Below, one piece after another: positions 15,454 to 21,886 of a stretch of 64,000 nucleotides of DNA. The stretch covers positions 62,001 to 126,000 of the forward strand of contig DDPF01000011.1 in assembly GCA_002342065.1 (NCBI GenBank), written 5' to 3'. The translations under genes and the position numbers were made by a program. The DNA comes from Bacteroidetes bacterium UBA2475 (GTDB taxonomy: Bacteria; Bacteroidota; Bacteroidia; B-17B0; Aurantibacillaceae). A model generated the notes under the pieces. The model did no database searches. It was not told where the DNA came from and saw only the letters and a list, made by a program, of their open reading frames with translations. Positions within the stretch are counted from its first letter, which is position 1. Every line of letters starts with the position of its first letter.

Positions 15454-15489
15454 AATGGGAATCGAACCCATGACCCACAACGTGGTGGC
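15447..15489 (-). pseudogene. 3' half of a tRNA
   Basis: T-arm ATGGG-TTCGATT-CCCAT and a 3' acceptor strand TCCTTTT are visible. The 5' half is replaced by unrelated hairpin-rich sequence up to about 15680 in which I see no gene. Confidence 0.55.
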
Positions 15490-15680
15490 GCGTTAAACAT
15501 TTACTAAGCAGCATATTATTTGTTATTACAAACAATACTATGGGGTTATTTGAAACCCGCAACAAGGCGTTAATACTATTTACGCTCCGTACTTTCCTTT
15601 CGGAAAGATCTTCGTTTCAATTTCACTTGAAACAATTTTATTCAAAGAACATTTTTATTCAACAAGAAATTTCTTTCTTG
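15490..15680. other. Hairpin-rich spacer in the tRNA array
   Basis: The spacer contains several small stem-loops (CTTTC-CTTTC-GGAAAG near 15590, TTTCAATTTCACTTGAAA near 15617, CAAGAAATTTCTTTCTTG at 15663-15680) and repeated GCGTTAA strings. I see no ORF and no intact tRNA. Confidence 0.4.
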
Positions 15681-15762
15681 TAGGAATGATAGGATTCGAA
15701 CCTATTAAGCCTAAGCACCGGTTTTACAGACCGGCCTGACTCTCCAACGTCAGCGCATTCCC
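15681..15762 (-). tRNA. tRNA-Tyr(GTA)
   Basis: This is a class II tRNA: acceptor GGGAATG/CATTCCT, D-stem TGAC/GTCA, anticodon arm CCGGT-CTGTAAA-ACCGG, a long variable arm and T-arm ATAGG-TTCGAAT-CCTAT. A73 is followed by CA. Confidence 0.93.
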
Positions 15763-15765
15763 AAG

Positions 15766-15838
15766 GGTGAGATAGGAGAATCGAACTCGTATCCGCAGCT
15801 TCACAAACTGCTGTGTTAGCCTTTACACTAATCCCACC
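15766..15838 (-). tRNA. tRNA-His(GTG)
   Basis: Acceptor GTGGGAT/ATCTCAC is extended by an encoded G at -1 facing C73, the hallmark of bacterial tRNA-His. Anticodon arm GCAGT-TTGTGAA-GCTGC is present. The T-stem has one mismatch. Confidence 0.9.
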
Positions 15839-15849
15839 ATTTATTTTTG

Positions 15850-15923
15850 TCGAGTGAGCAGGAATCGAACCTGCTAACTGATGCTTCCAAAGCACCCGTG
15901 CTTAAATCCATAGTCACCACTCG
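15850..15923 (-). tRNA. tRNA-Pro(TGG)
   Basis: Acceptor CGAGTGG/TCACTCG (C1 as usual for bacterial Pro), anticodon arm GGTGC-TTTGGAA-GCATC and T-arm GCAGG-TTCGATT-CCTGC. A73 is followed by CA. Confidence 0.9.
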
Positions 15924-15926
15924 TTG

Positions 15927-16000
15927 ACGATCTGTAAGGACTCGAACCTTAAACCTCCTGATTCGTATTCAGACGCTCTTCCGAATTGAGCTACAGATCG
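15927..16000 (-). tRNA. tRNA-Arg(ACG)
   Basis: Perfect acceptor CGATCTG/CAGATCG, D-stem GCTC/GAGC, anticodon loop ATACGAA and T-arm TAAGG-TTCGAGT-CCTTA. Confidence 0.93.
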
Positions 16001-16014
16001 TTTTTTATTTTTTG

Positions 16015-16087
16015 TGGAAACGGTAGGACTCGAACCTACATCAACAATTCTTCAAACTGCCGCATTGACCATCTCTGCTACATTTCC
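16015..16087 (-). tRNA. tRNA-Phe(GAA)
   Basis: Acceptor GGAAATG/CGTTTCC, anticodon loop TTGAAGA with two G-U pairs in the stem and T-arm GTAGG-TTCGAGT-CCTAC. A73 is followed by CA. Confidence 0.88.
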
Positions 16088-16101
16088 TTTTTTTTCTTTT
16101 G

Positions 16102-16140
16102 TCGGGGTGGCCAGATTCGAACTGACAACCTTTTGCACGG
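16102..16140 (-). pseudogene. 3' half of a tRNA cut by palindromic element A
   Basis: T-arm GTCAG-TTCGAAT-CTGGC, acceptor strand CACCCCG, A73 and CA are intact. Upstream the sequence passes directly into the palindromic element at 16137-16173 and no 5' half can be found. The original anticodon is not recoverable. Confidence 0.65.
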
Positions 16141-16173
16141 CAAAAGTCCGGTGGACTTTTGAGCGAGCATGTG
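16137..16173 (+). repeat. Palindromic element A, copy 2
   Basis: ACGGCAAAAGTCCGGTGGAC followed by TTTTGAGCGAGCATGTG, with the perfect stem CAAAAGTCC/GGACTTTTG. It is the same element as 13468-13504. A GTGTGAA/TTCACAC hairpin follows at 16171-16195. Confidence 0.75.
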
Positions 16174-16214
16174 TGAAAGCAAAAATTATTCACACTTTAC
16201 CTCAAAAAAATTTG

Positions 16215-16297
16215 CGGAAGGTATAGGAATCGAACCCTGGCATTGTTGCCCGCTCAAGATTTCAAATCTTGTTGTGCACCATTGCACGCTACCTTCC
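16215..16297 (-). tRNA. tRNA-Ser(TGA)
   Basis: Perfect acceptor GGAAGGT/ACCTTCC, D-stem GTGC/GCAC, anticodon arm CAAGA-TTTGAAA-TCTTG, long variable arm and G73. The T-stem is weak (about 3 pairs). Confidence 0.88.
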
Positions 16298-16312
16298 TTT
16301 TTTTACTCATGT

Positions 16313-16348
16313 GCAACCTTTAGCAAAAATAAGTTTGCATAAGGTTGC
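16313..16348. repeat. Hairpin between the two tRNA-Ser genes
   Basis: GCAACCTT and AAGGTTGC pair, with a further AGCAAA/TTTGCA pairing inside. Confidence 0.5.
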
Positions 16349-16362
16349 TTGATGAACGCAAG

Positions 16363-16445
16363 CGGAGAAATGAGTTACCGACACCCATACACTTCTGTAC
16401 GCTTTGCTTAGCAAGCAAGCCCGAGCCCCGCTCAGTTATTTCTCC
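16363..16445 (-). tRNA. tRNA-Ser(GCT), unusual T-loop
   Basis: Acceptor GGAGAAA/TTTCTCC, anticodon loop TTGCTAA, long variable arm (GTACA/TGTAT) and G73. The T-loop reads GTCGGTA rather than the TTCGA consensus, though its 5-bp stem forms. Confidence 0.75.
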
Positions 16446-16450
16446 TTATG

Positions 16451-16523
16451 TACTCCAGGACAGACTCGAACTGTCACTGTTCAGGGCTTAAACCTGTTGC
16501 CTCTGCCGTTGGGCTACCGGAGC
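16451..16523 (-). tRNA. tRNA with Leu(TAA) anticodon but a short variable loop
   Basis: Acceptor GCTCCGG/CTGGAGT, anticodon loop TTTAAGC on a 4-bp stem and T-arm GACAG-TTCGAGT-CTGTC. It is 73 nt long, whereas bacterial tRNA-Leu is normally about 85 nt with a long variable arm. Confidence 0.82.
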
Positions 16524-16568
16524 ATTTATTTTTTTTAACTAACGTTTCGCGTTGTTACAGAATTATTG

Positions 16569-16643
16569 TACCCTCTATGGGGCTCGAACCCACACTCGAC
16601 GGTTTCTAAAACCGTTGCCTCTGCCGAATTGGGCTAAGAGGGC
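16569..16643 (-). tRNA. tRNA with Leu(TAG) anticodon but a short variable loop
   Basis: Acceptor GCCCTCT/AGAGGGT, anticodon arm ACGGT-TTTAGAA-ACCGT and T-arm GTGGG-TTCGAGC-CCCAT are near perfect. The variable loop is only 5 nt. The D-arm is very similar to that of the Leu(TAA)-type neighbour. Confidence 0.88.
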
Positions 16644-16645
16644 AG

Positions 16646-16717
16646 TTGTCGGAACTGGAGTCGAACCAATATCTTCAGATTCAAACTCTGAGATCCTGCC
16701 AGTTAGACGACCCGACA
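16646..16717 (-). tRNA. tRNA-Gln(TTG), first gene of the tRNA array
   Basis: Acceptor TGTCGGG/TCCGACA (U1-A72 as in bacterial Gln), anticodon arm TCAGA-GTTTGAA-TCTGA and T-arm ATTGG-TTCGACT-CCAGT. A73 is followed by CT. Confidence 0.9.
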
Positions 16718-16736
16718 AAATATTTTAAAACAAAAA

Positions 16737-16763
16737 GCCCGATCACTTATGCAGAGACCGGGC
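16737..16763 (-). terminator. Terminator-like hairpin just before the tRNA array
   Basis: GCCCG (16737-16741) pairs with CGGGC (16759-16763), strengthened by GATC-like inner pairing. On the minus strand it ends in TTTTTG and lies 19 nt upstream of tRNA-Gln. Confidence 0.6.
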
Positions 16764-16871
16764 CTATTTAAAAATAGTGCATACGATTCCCTGTCAAACA
16801 TAATTTGTTTGAAAAAAACTAACGGTTGGCATACTGATACTATGCTTCATTTTTGTTTTATTTAAAATAAA

Positions 16872-16899
16872 AAACCCCGGGGTTTTTGCCTCGGGGTTT
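16872..16899 (-). terminator. Terminator-like hairpin after the leader ORF
   Basis: AAACCCC and GGGGTTT form a strong stem. On the minus strand it is followed by TTTTTTATTTT, and it lies about 30 nt after the leader ORF stop. Confidence 0.7.
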
Positions 16900-16927
16900 A
16901 AATAAATATTTAATTCTATTAAATTCT

Positions 16928-17008
16928 TTACATAAACCCACGATCCCAATCTAGCGGCGAAACCCCTATCTGGCGTGCAATTTGACTATATGTAAATAAA
17001 TTTCTCAT
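16928..17008 (-). CDS. 26-codon leader ORF upstream of the tRNA array
   Basis: An ATG at 17008 opens a 26-codon frame (beginning MRNLFTYSQIARQIG) that ends at TAA 16928-16930. A well-formed promoter sits 24 nt upstream and a terminator hairpin follows. Position and size suit a leader peptide controlling read-through into the array, but there is no homology support. The peptide has no obvious run of one amino acid. Confidence 0.35.
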   Translation of the reverse strand: MRNLFTYSQIARQIGVSPLDWDRGFM

Positions 17009-17031
17009 TTTTGTTTTATTATTTTATACTA

Positions 17032-17060
17032 CAAATGTAAATCAAATTTTTCGAACCAAA
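17032..17060 (-). promoter_or_regulatory. Predicted promoter of the leader ORF and tRNA array
   Basis: On the minus strand TTTG (17060-17057), 17 nt, then TACATTTG (17039-17032) matches the Bacteroidota -33/-7 consensus TTTG...TAnnTTTG. Confidence 0.6.
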
Positions 17061-17296
17061 AAAATATTTTTTGAAAAATATTTGAAATAAAAATAAAGAT
17101 TAGGCCGCTAATACTCCAAAACATCAGTAAAATCAATACTTTCAGATGTGTTTTGGAAAATAAAAAATATTCGAAAAAATTATTTTTGCTGAGTGAATCG
17201 CATTTTTTATTTAGGGAATTAAAAACCTGTCCATTTTTTGAAGTAAATTATGCCAAATCCTTTTAGTGTCTAGTCATTCAGAAGGTCATTAGCCAA
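17061..17296. other. AT-rich intergenic region upstream of the tRNA array
   Basis: I see no gene here. An imperfect inverted repeat pairs CCAAAACATC (17116-17125) with GATGTGTTTTGG (17145-17156). Runs of ATATTTTT/AAAAATAT lie close to the array promoter. Confidence 0.4.
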
Positions 17297-19369
17297 TCAC
17301 TCCTTCACAAATTTCTTCGTGATCTTACTTGAAGAAGTAGTTATCTCAATAAAATAAATTCCGTTAGTTAATGTTTCAATATTAATTTGTTTAAGGTCGT
17401 TTGTAACGCTCATCACTTCGCGTCCATGTAGATCAATAATTCTTATTTGTTTTACTTCTTCAGCAGAACGCAAATACAATTTTTCGTTTGCAGGATTTGG
17501 ATAAACTAAAACATCAGCATTTATTGTATTGGTATTTAATGAAGTAATTACTGAGCTGAAAAAATAATGCCAAACATCTTTAAACAAAGTATTTCTTTTT
17601 GCAGCAGGATAAACCGTTTCAAAAGGAAATGCTAAATGCACCAATTTTCCGGGAAGGGTTCCTGAAGGAAAAAGTCCCGAATAACAAACTCCTGCATGAT
17701 CATTTAAAGCAGAAGTATATCTCAAACAGGTGCTGCTTCCGTTAATACTTGTAATAACATCCGGGTAATCTACATTATAGGTTCCATTGCTTCCATTATC
17801 AAAGTTCAGTGTATCGGTTAACGTAAAAAGAGGAGAAATTTCTTTAACTGAATTGTACCACGTTGATGCTTGTCCGTTTGGCGCATCGTTCACATAATCT
17901 GCCTTCAAAAAATTATTGTAAAAGTTTTTGTCAGCAACAGTACCGTTAATATCCAAATCCCAACCGATCTCACTTCCACTCACCAGTAAATTGCCGCCTT
18001 GTTTTAAATAATTAGATACCGCTGTTTGTTCTGTTGTATTAAATGTTTCGTTAACAGTGCTTTCTTTTCCTAACAACCAATCTACCGCTTTATAAGTATT
18101 CACATTAAACAAACCATCTTGTATAGCTTCGTTTGTGGCAGAAGAAAAATAGATATTATTATTAAAAGCACTGCCGCCATGTTGTTTAATAAAATCGTAA
18201 GTGTTTCCTGTTACAACTCTGTCAAAACCATTTACCACCAATAACGAATCCTGAAAATTACTCGGCACAGCAGCTAATACTTCTGATGTTGCAGAAGTAA
18301 CTGAATAAGTAGAATTATAAGCAGCTATTTTTATATAACAGGGTTGATTCACCGTTGCCGTACTTATATTTAAAGCAGTTTTTATTATTGTAACCGGTGC
18401 GGCAAAACTAATACCGTTAGTGCTCGTGTAAATTTTATAATGTGTTACCTGTCCATCATTCTTAACTTTTATATCAATTGTATTATTGCCTTTATTTAAA
18501 ACCGCGAATGATTTTGGCACGGATAAAAATGTAATTGGATTTCCATATGGATATTCCGGCGGATTAATAACACCTTCATCACTTAACAAAGCACTTAATG
18601 TAGATTGTAAAATAGCTTTTACGGTATTAGGCGTGTTATTGTACATCACATCATTTTGCACTAAACGAATGCCATGACTATAATCCATATACGTATCGCC
18701 ATGTATATTGCTCATGGGTTGTATTGGATTTCCAACCGATGTGTGCCAACCATAAATAATTACACGATTGGCAGCAGAATAAATTAAATTAGAGATCACT
18801 ACATCTTTTTTATCGCCCCCTACTAAAGTCCCTAATGAGTAGGTTGGAATAAAAGTTGCGCGCTGGTTCTTTACCAAATTATTATGTTGCGCAAAAGCTT
18901 GTACAGTTGTCATGGTTGCGCTAGCGGGAATGGTCAACGGCGACATTGTTAATGTTGCTTGCGCATAAATATCGTTCACCATTTTACGTGTAGGCAACGT
19001 GCAACCAATACTGTCTGCTATTTTTGTTGCCAGCATGGGCGACATTGGACACAAAAAATAATCAGCGTCAGAGCCCACCGCTAAATAATCGGGAATTACA
19101 TAATAGGTAACACTTTTTGTTTGCGCGGCAATAATTGCAGTACTTGTAACAGGGACTAATATCCTGTAAAAGTCAGGCACGTTACCAGAAATAACTTCGT
19201 TATAAATAGAATTTTCGCGAGCGGTTAAACTTAATGGAGCTATGACTGCGGTAAACTGACTTCCGGTTAACATGGTGCTTTGACGTGGCGGCAATGTTAA
19301 CGTTTGAGAAAAAGCAAATTGCAGGTTCAGAAAAATAATTACAGAAAAAAAGATCTTTGAAATTTTCAT
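17297..19369 (-). CDS. Large T9SS-secreted protein of unknown function
   Basis: This 690-residue protein has a signal peptide (about 1-21, ending FAFSQ). Its N-terminal ~270 residues contain a conserved-looking HGDTYMDYSHGIR segment. A fibronectin-III-like stretch follows (about 295-370, ending TSEVLAAVPSNF). Next comes a Rossmann-like domain with a gatase-like look (LLVVNGFDRV, LLVSGSEIGWDLD). The type-A T9SS sorting domain ends the protein (VLVYPNPANEKLYL to the end). No catalytic residues can be named with confidence. The final domains indicate secretion through the outer membrane. Confidence 0.85.
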   Translation of the reverse strand: MKISKIFFSVIIFLNLQFAFSQTLTLPPRQSTMLTGSQFTAVIAPLSLTARENSIYNEVISGNVPDFYRILVPVTSTAIIAAQTKSVTYYVIPDYLAVGSDADYFLCPMSPMLATKIADSIGCTLPTRKMVNDIYAQATLTMSPLTIPASATMTTVQAFAQHNNLVKNQRATFIPTYSLGTLVGGDKKDVVISNLIYSAANRVIIYGWHTSVGNPIQPMSNIHGDTYMDYSHGIRLVQNDVMYNNTPNTVKAILQSTLSALLSDEGVINPPEYPYGNPITFLSVPKSFAVLNKGNNTIDIKVKNDGQVTHYKIYTSTNGISFAAPVTIIKTALNISTATVNQPCYIKIAAYNSTYSVTSATSEVLAAVPSNFQDSLLVVNGFDRVVTGNTYDFIKQHGGSAFNNNIYFSSATNEAIQDGLFNVNTYKAVDWLLGKESTVNETFNTTEQTAVSNYLKQGGNLLVSGSEIGWDLDINGTVADKNFYNNFLKADYVNDAPNGQASTWYNSVKEISPLFTLTDTLNFDNGSNGTYNVDYPDVITSINGSSTCLRYTSALNDHAGVCYSGLFPSGTLPGKLVHLAFPFETVYPAAKRNTLFKDVWHYFFSSVITSLNTNTINADVLVYPNPANEKLYLRSAEEVKQIRIIDLHGREVMSVTNDLKQINIETLTNGIYFIEITTSSSKITKKFVKE

Positions 19370-19480
19370 TTTTTAAATTAAAGTCTAAATTAAGCTTTCT
19401 TTTACCAAATGAAGACTTGCGGTTGTATTAAAACAATTTAGAAAATTCTTTTTATGGATACCAAAGATCTATAAAAGAAA

Positions 19481-19500
19481 AACCCGCATTTCTGCGGGTT
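19481..19500 (-). terminator. Terminator downstream of tRNA-Arg(CCT)
   Basis: AACCCGCA and TGCGGGTT pair around a 4-nt loop, followed on the minus strand by TTTTTC. Confidence 0.75.
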
Positions 19501-19520
19501 AAAATTGAAAAATTTTGTTG

Positions 19521-19592
19521 TGGCTCCGCTCAGAATCGAACTGAGATCTAAAGTTTAGGAAACTTCTATTCTATCCATTGAACTACGGTGCC
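19521..19592 (-). tRNA. tRNA-Arg(CCT), outside the array
   Basis: Acceptor GGCACCG/CGGAGCC with one A-A mismatch, D-stem GTTC/GAAT, anticodon arm GAAGT-TTCCTAA-ACTTT and T-arm CTCAG-TTCGATT-CTGAG. A73 is followed by CA. It stands alone between protein genes, with its own terminator. Confidence 0.93.
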
Positions 19593-19672
19593 TGTGTGGT
19601 TCTTATAGAAAAACCAGACTGCAAAAATAGCAAAATGGTTGAGATTATAGAAACATAAACCTCATAAATACA

Positions 19673-20653
19673 CTATATAGGCAACATTTTGGTCTTAAGC
19701 CCAATGGTCATTCCAAAACCAAAGGTCATAAAAAACGTTTTGCTTGATACGCCAGGCTGCTGGCCAATTTCCATCTTAGCATTAAATCCACAAGGTTGAT
19801 TTAATGTATATTGCCATCCCAATCGCCAGCCTAAAACCTTTCGTTTATTTTCTTTAATGTTAATATCAATATTTGAAAATGCTGCCTGGTTTGCATTTGG
19901 TTTTATATCATAGACTACCAAAGGTGTAAACAAGGCATCTAAATAAAAGTTATTTACTGTTTTGCATGATTTTTTTCCATAACCTTCAGCATTTACTATT
20001 AACTGCTTTATTGTTTTAAAATCAATTCCTCCATAAAATCCAACGCTCCGAGCAGTAAAATTGATGGTTTCAAAATTTATACTGTCACGAAAATATTTTA
20101 CTTCCCCATCAGCTGTTTTACCTTGCATGCCGCCCTCTGCCGATTGCGTAAAATCATTATCTATTTTGTGATTACTAAGAAGTGTTAGAAAACCGCCTCT
20201 TAATGATTTTACTTTTCGCGCTTCGCCCATTACATAAATTGAAGAAGTATACGTGTACTTTCCTGATGTGGTTGACTTTAATACAACCCTGTGCGAAATG
20301 CTTTTAATTCTGTTTGTAAAATTAAAGGCGCCTCCAATTTCTATCTGGCTGGATTTTTTAAGTCCTTCAGGCGAAAAAATTCCGCTGGCATTCATATCAA
20401 GATATGCTTTTCTATAATCTACCTGGAGTTGAAAGTGCTTCGCAGCCATCCAGGTAGCTTGTATATTATAACCAATGCATATATCCGCCATATACGCCTG
20501 TGTGTTGAACGGATTAAGATGAATAAAAAGGTTTCTTTTATCAGGATCGTTCTCAATTACCTTGTACGATACACTTTGCGCCTGTGTTGCTAATGATAAT
20601 GCCCAGCAGCATGCTGCAAACAACGTTTGTTTTGTTTTAAATCTGTTTTTCAT
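19673..20653 (-). CDS. Putative outer-membrane beta-barrel protein
   Basis: This 326-residue protein has a signal peptide (about 1-26, ending ATQA). Alternating hydrophobic strands run along its length (for example WMAAKHFQLQVDYRKAYLDMN and KTFFMTFGFGMTIGLK near the C-terminus), as in small Bacteroidota outer-membrane barrels. The family is not recognised. It is divergent from the lipoprotein gene at 20791 across a perfect palindrome. Confidence 0.7.
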   Translation of the reverse strand: MKNRFKTKQTLFAACCWALSLATQAQSVSYKVIENDPDKRNLFIHLNPFNTQAYMADICIGYNIQATWMAAKHFQLQVDYRKAYLDMNASGIFSPEGLKKSSQIEIGGAFNFTNRIKSISHRVVLKSTTSGKYTYTSSIYVMGEARKVKSLRGGFLTLLSNHKIDNDFTQSAEGGMQGKTADGEVKYFRDSINFETINFTARSVGFYGGIDFKTIKQLIVNAEGYGKKSCKTVNNFYLDALFTPLVVYDIKPNANQAAFSNIDINIKENKRKVLGWRLGWQYTLNQPCGFNAKMEIGQQPGVSSKTFFMTFGFGMTIGLKTKMLPI

Positions 20654-20699
20654 GGTCTGTTTTCTTGTTTACAAAACTACGTCTGTTTCCAAAAGCGCT

Positions 20700-20721
20700 A
20701 AATACCCAATCGTGGGTATTT
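20700..20721. promoter_or_regulatory. Perfect inverted repeat, candidate operator between divergent genes
   Basis: AAATACCCA-ATCG-TGGGTATTT is a perfect 9-bp inverted repeat. It is centred about 55 nt from the barrel gene start and 80 nt from the lipoprotein start, so it is well placed to control both. Confidence 0.5.
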
Positions 20722-20790
20722 CAGAATTTTGATGGTTACTGCAACTTTGTACCGTATTAACCACAATAATCAATTTAAAACAAAAACCAA

Positions 20791-21813
20791 ATGAAAAATC
20801 TATTATCCCTAACAGCAGCGGCAGTTCTATTAACTGCTGCATGCAGTGCGCCAAAACTTTCGAGTTACGCCGCAAAAACCGATCTTAAAAGCAAAGCCAA
20901 GTACGATTTTAACCGTAGCAAAATTAATGAGAGCGGCAGAGGTTTTGCTGTTGACATGACAGCTCTTGGTAAAATGCCAAAACGTATTGCATTGGTATCA
21001 TTTTATATTGATGATCCCGGTATCACAAAAGTAAGCGGAACTAACTCTACCGGTAAAACATATAACACTACAAATACCGGAAGTGCTAACGGAAAAATAT
21101 TCGCTAATGATTTCTCTTCAAAGAGCATCGAAACTTTAAAAGCTACTTTTAAAACTTATGGTATTGATGTTTTAACGCCTAATGAATTCTTAACAGACGA
21201 TGATAAAAAACAAGCTTATAATGATTTTGTTGTAAAACATACAACCGGAAATAAAATAGGTGAGAAATTTACTAAGTGGGTAAAAAAAGTTGGCAACTTA
21301 GGCACAACAATTGAAATGGATGAAGCTGCTGATGGATACAAATTAGTAAAAATAAATAAAAGTGAAATTTCTGATGACAAAAAGAAATCCGTTGCCATTC
21401 AAAATCTTAATGGAAGTATAGATGGGCAAATGATAGAATCTGTTGGCTACGATCTTTGCAAAAGTTTAGAAGTTGATGCTGTAATGATCGTTTTTAACAA
21501 TCAATTAGCAGATACAAAATGGGCAAGAACACGTTATTGGTTAAGTGCTGTTAACATGCATATACTTGGTCCAAATCCTACGCCATTAAAAGAGGGTAAA
21601 AAAGATAATAATCTTTATAGCAAAGGATTATTCTATTGCGGTGTGCGTATTCCATTTAAAAAAGGACTTGCCATTAACCCAAAAATAAAAGACGAAGTTA
21701 AAAAAACAGAGAACGACAAATTAAATTATGTTGCTTATAATAATATGATCGCAGGTTGCGCTAACAAAATTGGAAGCTACTTACAGAAAGAACTTGACAA
21801 AGGCAAAAAATAA
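20791..21813 (+). CDS. Lipoprotein of unknown function
   Basis: This 340-residue protein carries a lipobox LTAACS (Cys18), so the mature protein is lipid-anchored. The body has a RIALVSFYIDDPGITK segment and a later VDAVMIVFNNQLAD segment. This is the layout of soluble periplasmic proteins annotated only as hypothetical in Bacteroidota. It is followed by a terminator and then the PD40-OmpA gene, so cotranscription is unlikely. Confidence 0.75.
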   Translation: MKNLLSLTAAAVLLTAACSAPKLSSYAAKTDLKSKAKYDFNRSKINESGRGFAVDMTALGKMPKRIALVSFYIDDPGITKVSGTNSTGKTYNTTNTGSANGKIFANDFSSKSIETLKATFKTYGIDVLTPNEFLTDDDKKQAYNDFVVKHTTGNKIGEKFTKWVKKVGNLGTTIEMDEAADGYKLVKINKSEISDDKKKSVAIQNLNGSIDGQMIESVGYDLCKSLEVDAVMIVFNNQLADTKWARTRYWLSAVNMHILGPNPTPLKEGKKDNNLYSKGLFYCGVRIPFKKGLAINPKIKDEVKKTENDKLNYVAYNNMIAGCANKIGSYLQKELDKGKK

Positions 21814-21831
21814 TTTTACCATACAAATTTA

Positions 21832-21868
21832 AAAGCCTCATTAAGCATTTACTGTAAGATGAGGCTTT
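21832..21868 (+). terminator. Terminator
   Basis: AAAGCCTCAT pairs with ATGAGGCTTT after the lipoprotein gene. Confidence 0.75.
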
Positions 21869-21886
21869 CTTTAAAAAAATTATCCC

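Noticed and set aside
15480..15580. Integron attC-like sequence (GCGTTAAAC and ACAAGGCGTTAA strings) in the tRNA array
   Set aside because: One string fits the GTTRRRY core, but there is no matching RYYYAAC partner at the right distance, no integrase gene and no cassette ORFs. The strings are more likely decayed tRNA or repeat sequence.
16451..16523. Ochre suppressor tRNA (TTA anticodon) from a shifted reading of the loop
   Set aside because: Shifting the loop by one base breaks the 4-bp anticodon stem and removes U33. The TAA (Leu) reading keeps both.
12363..16717. CRISPR array, because of regularly spaced similar units
   Set aside because: The similarity between units is the shared tRNA T-loop and D-stem. 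The units fold as cloverleaves and no cas genes are present.
12363..17060. Prophage or integrative element carrying the tRNA array
   Set aside because: No integrase, terminase, capsid or plasmid gene lies in or beside the region, and no direct repeats marking att sites were found. An ancient mobile origin is still possible.
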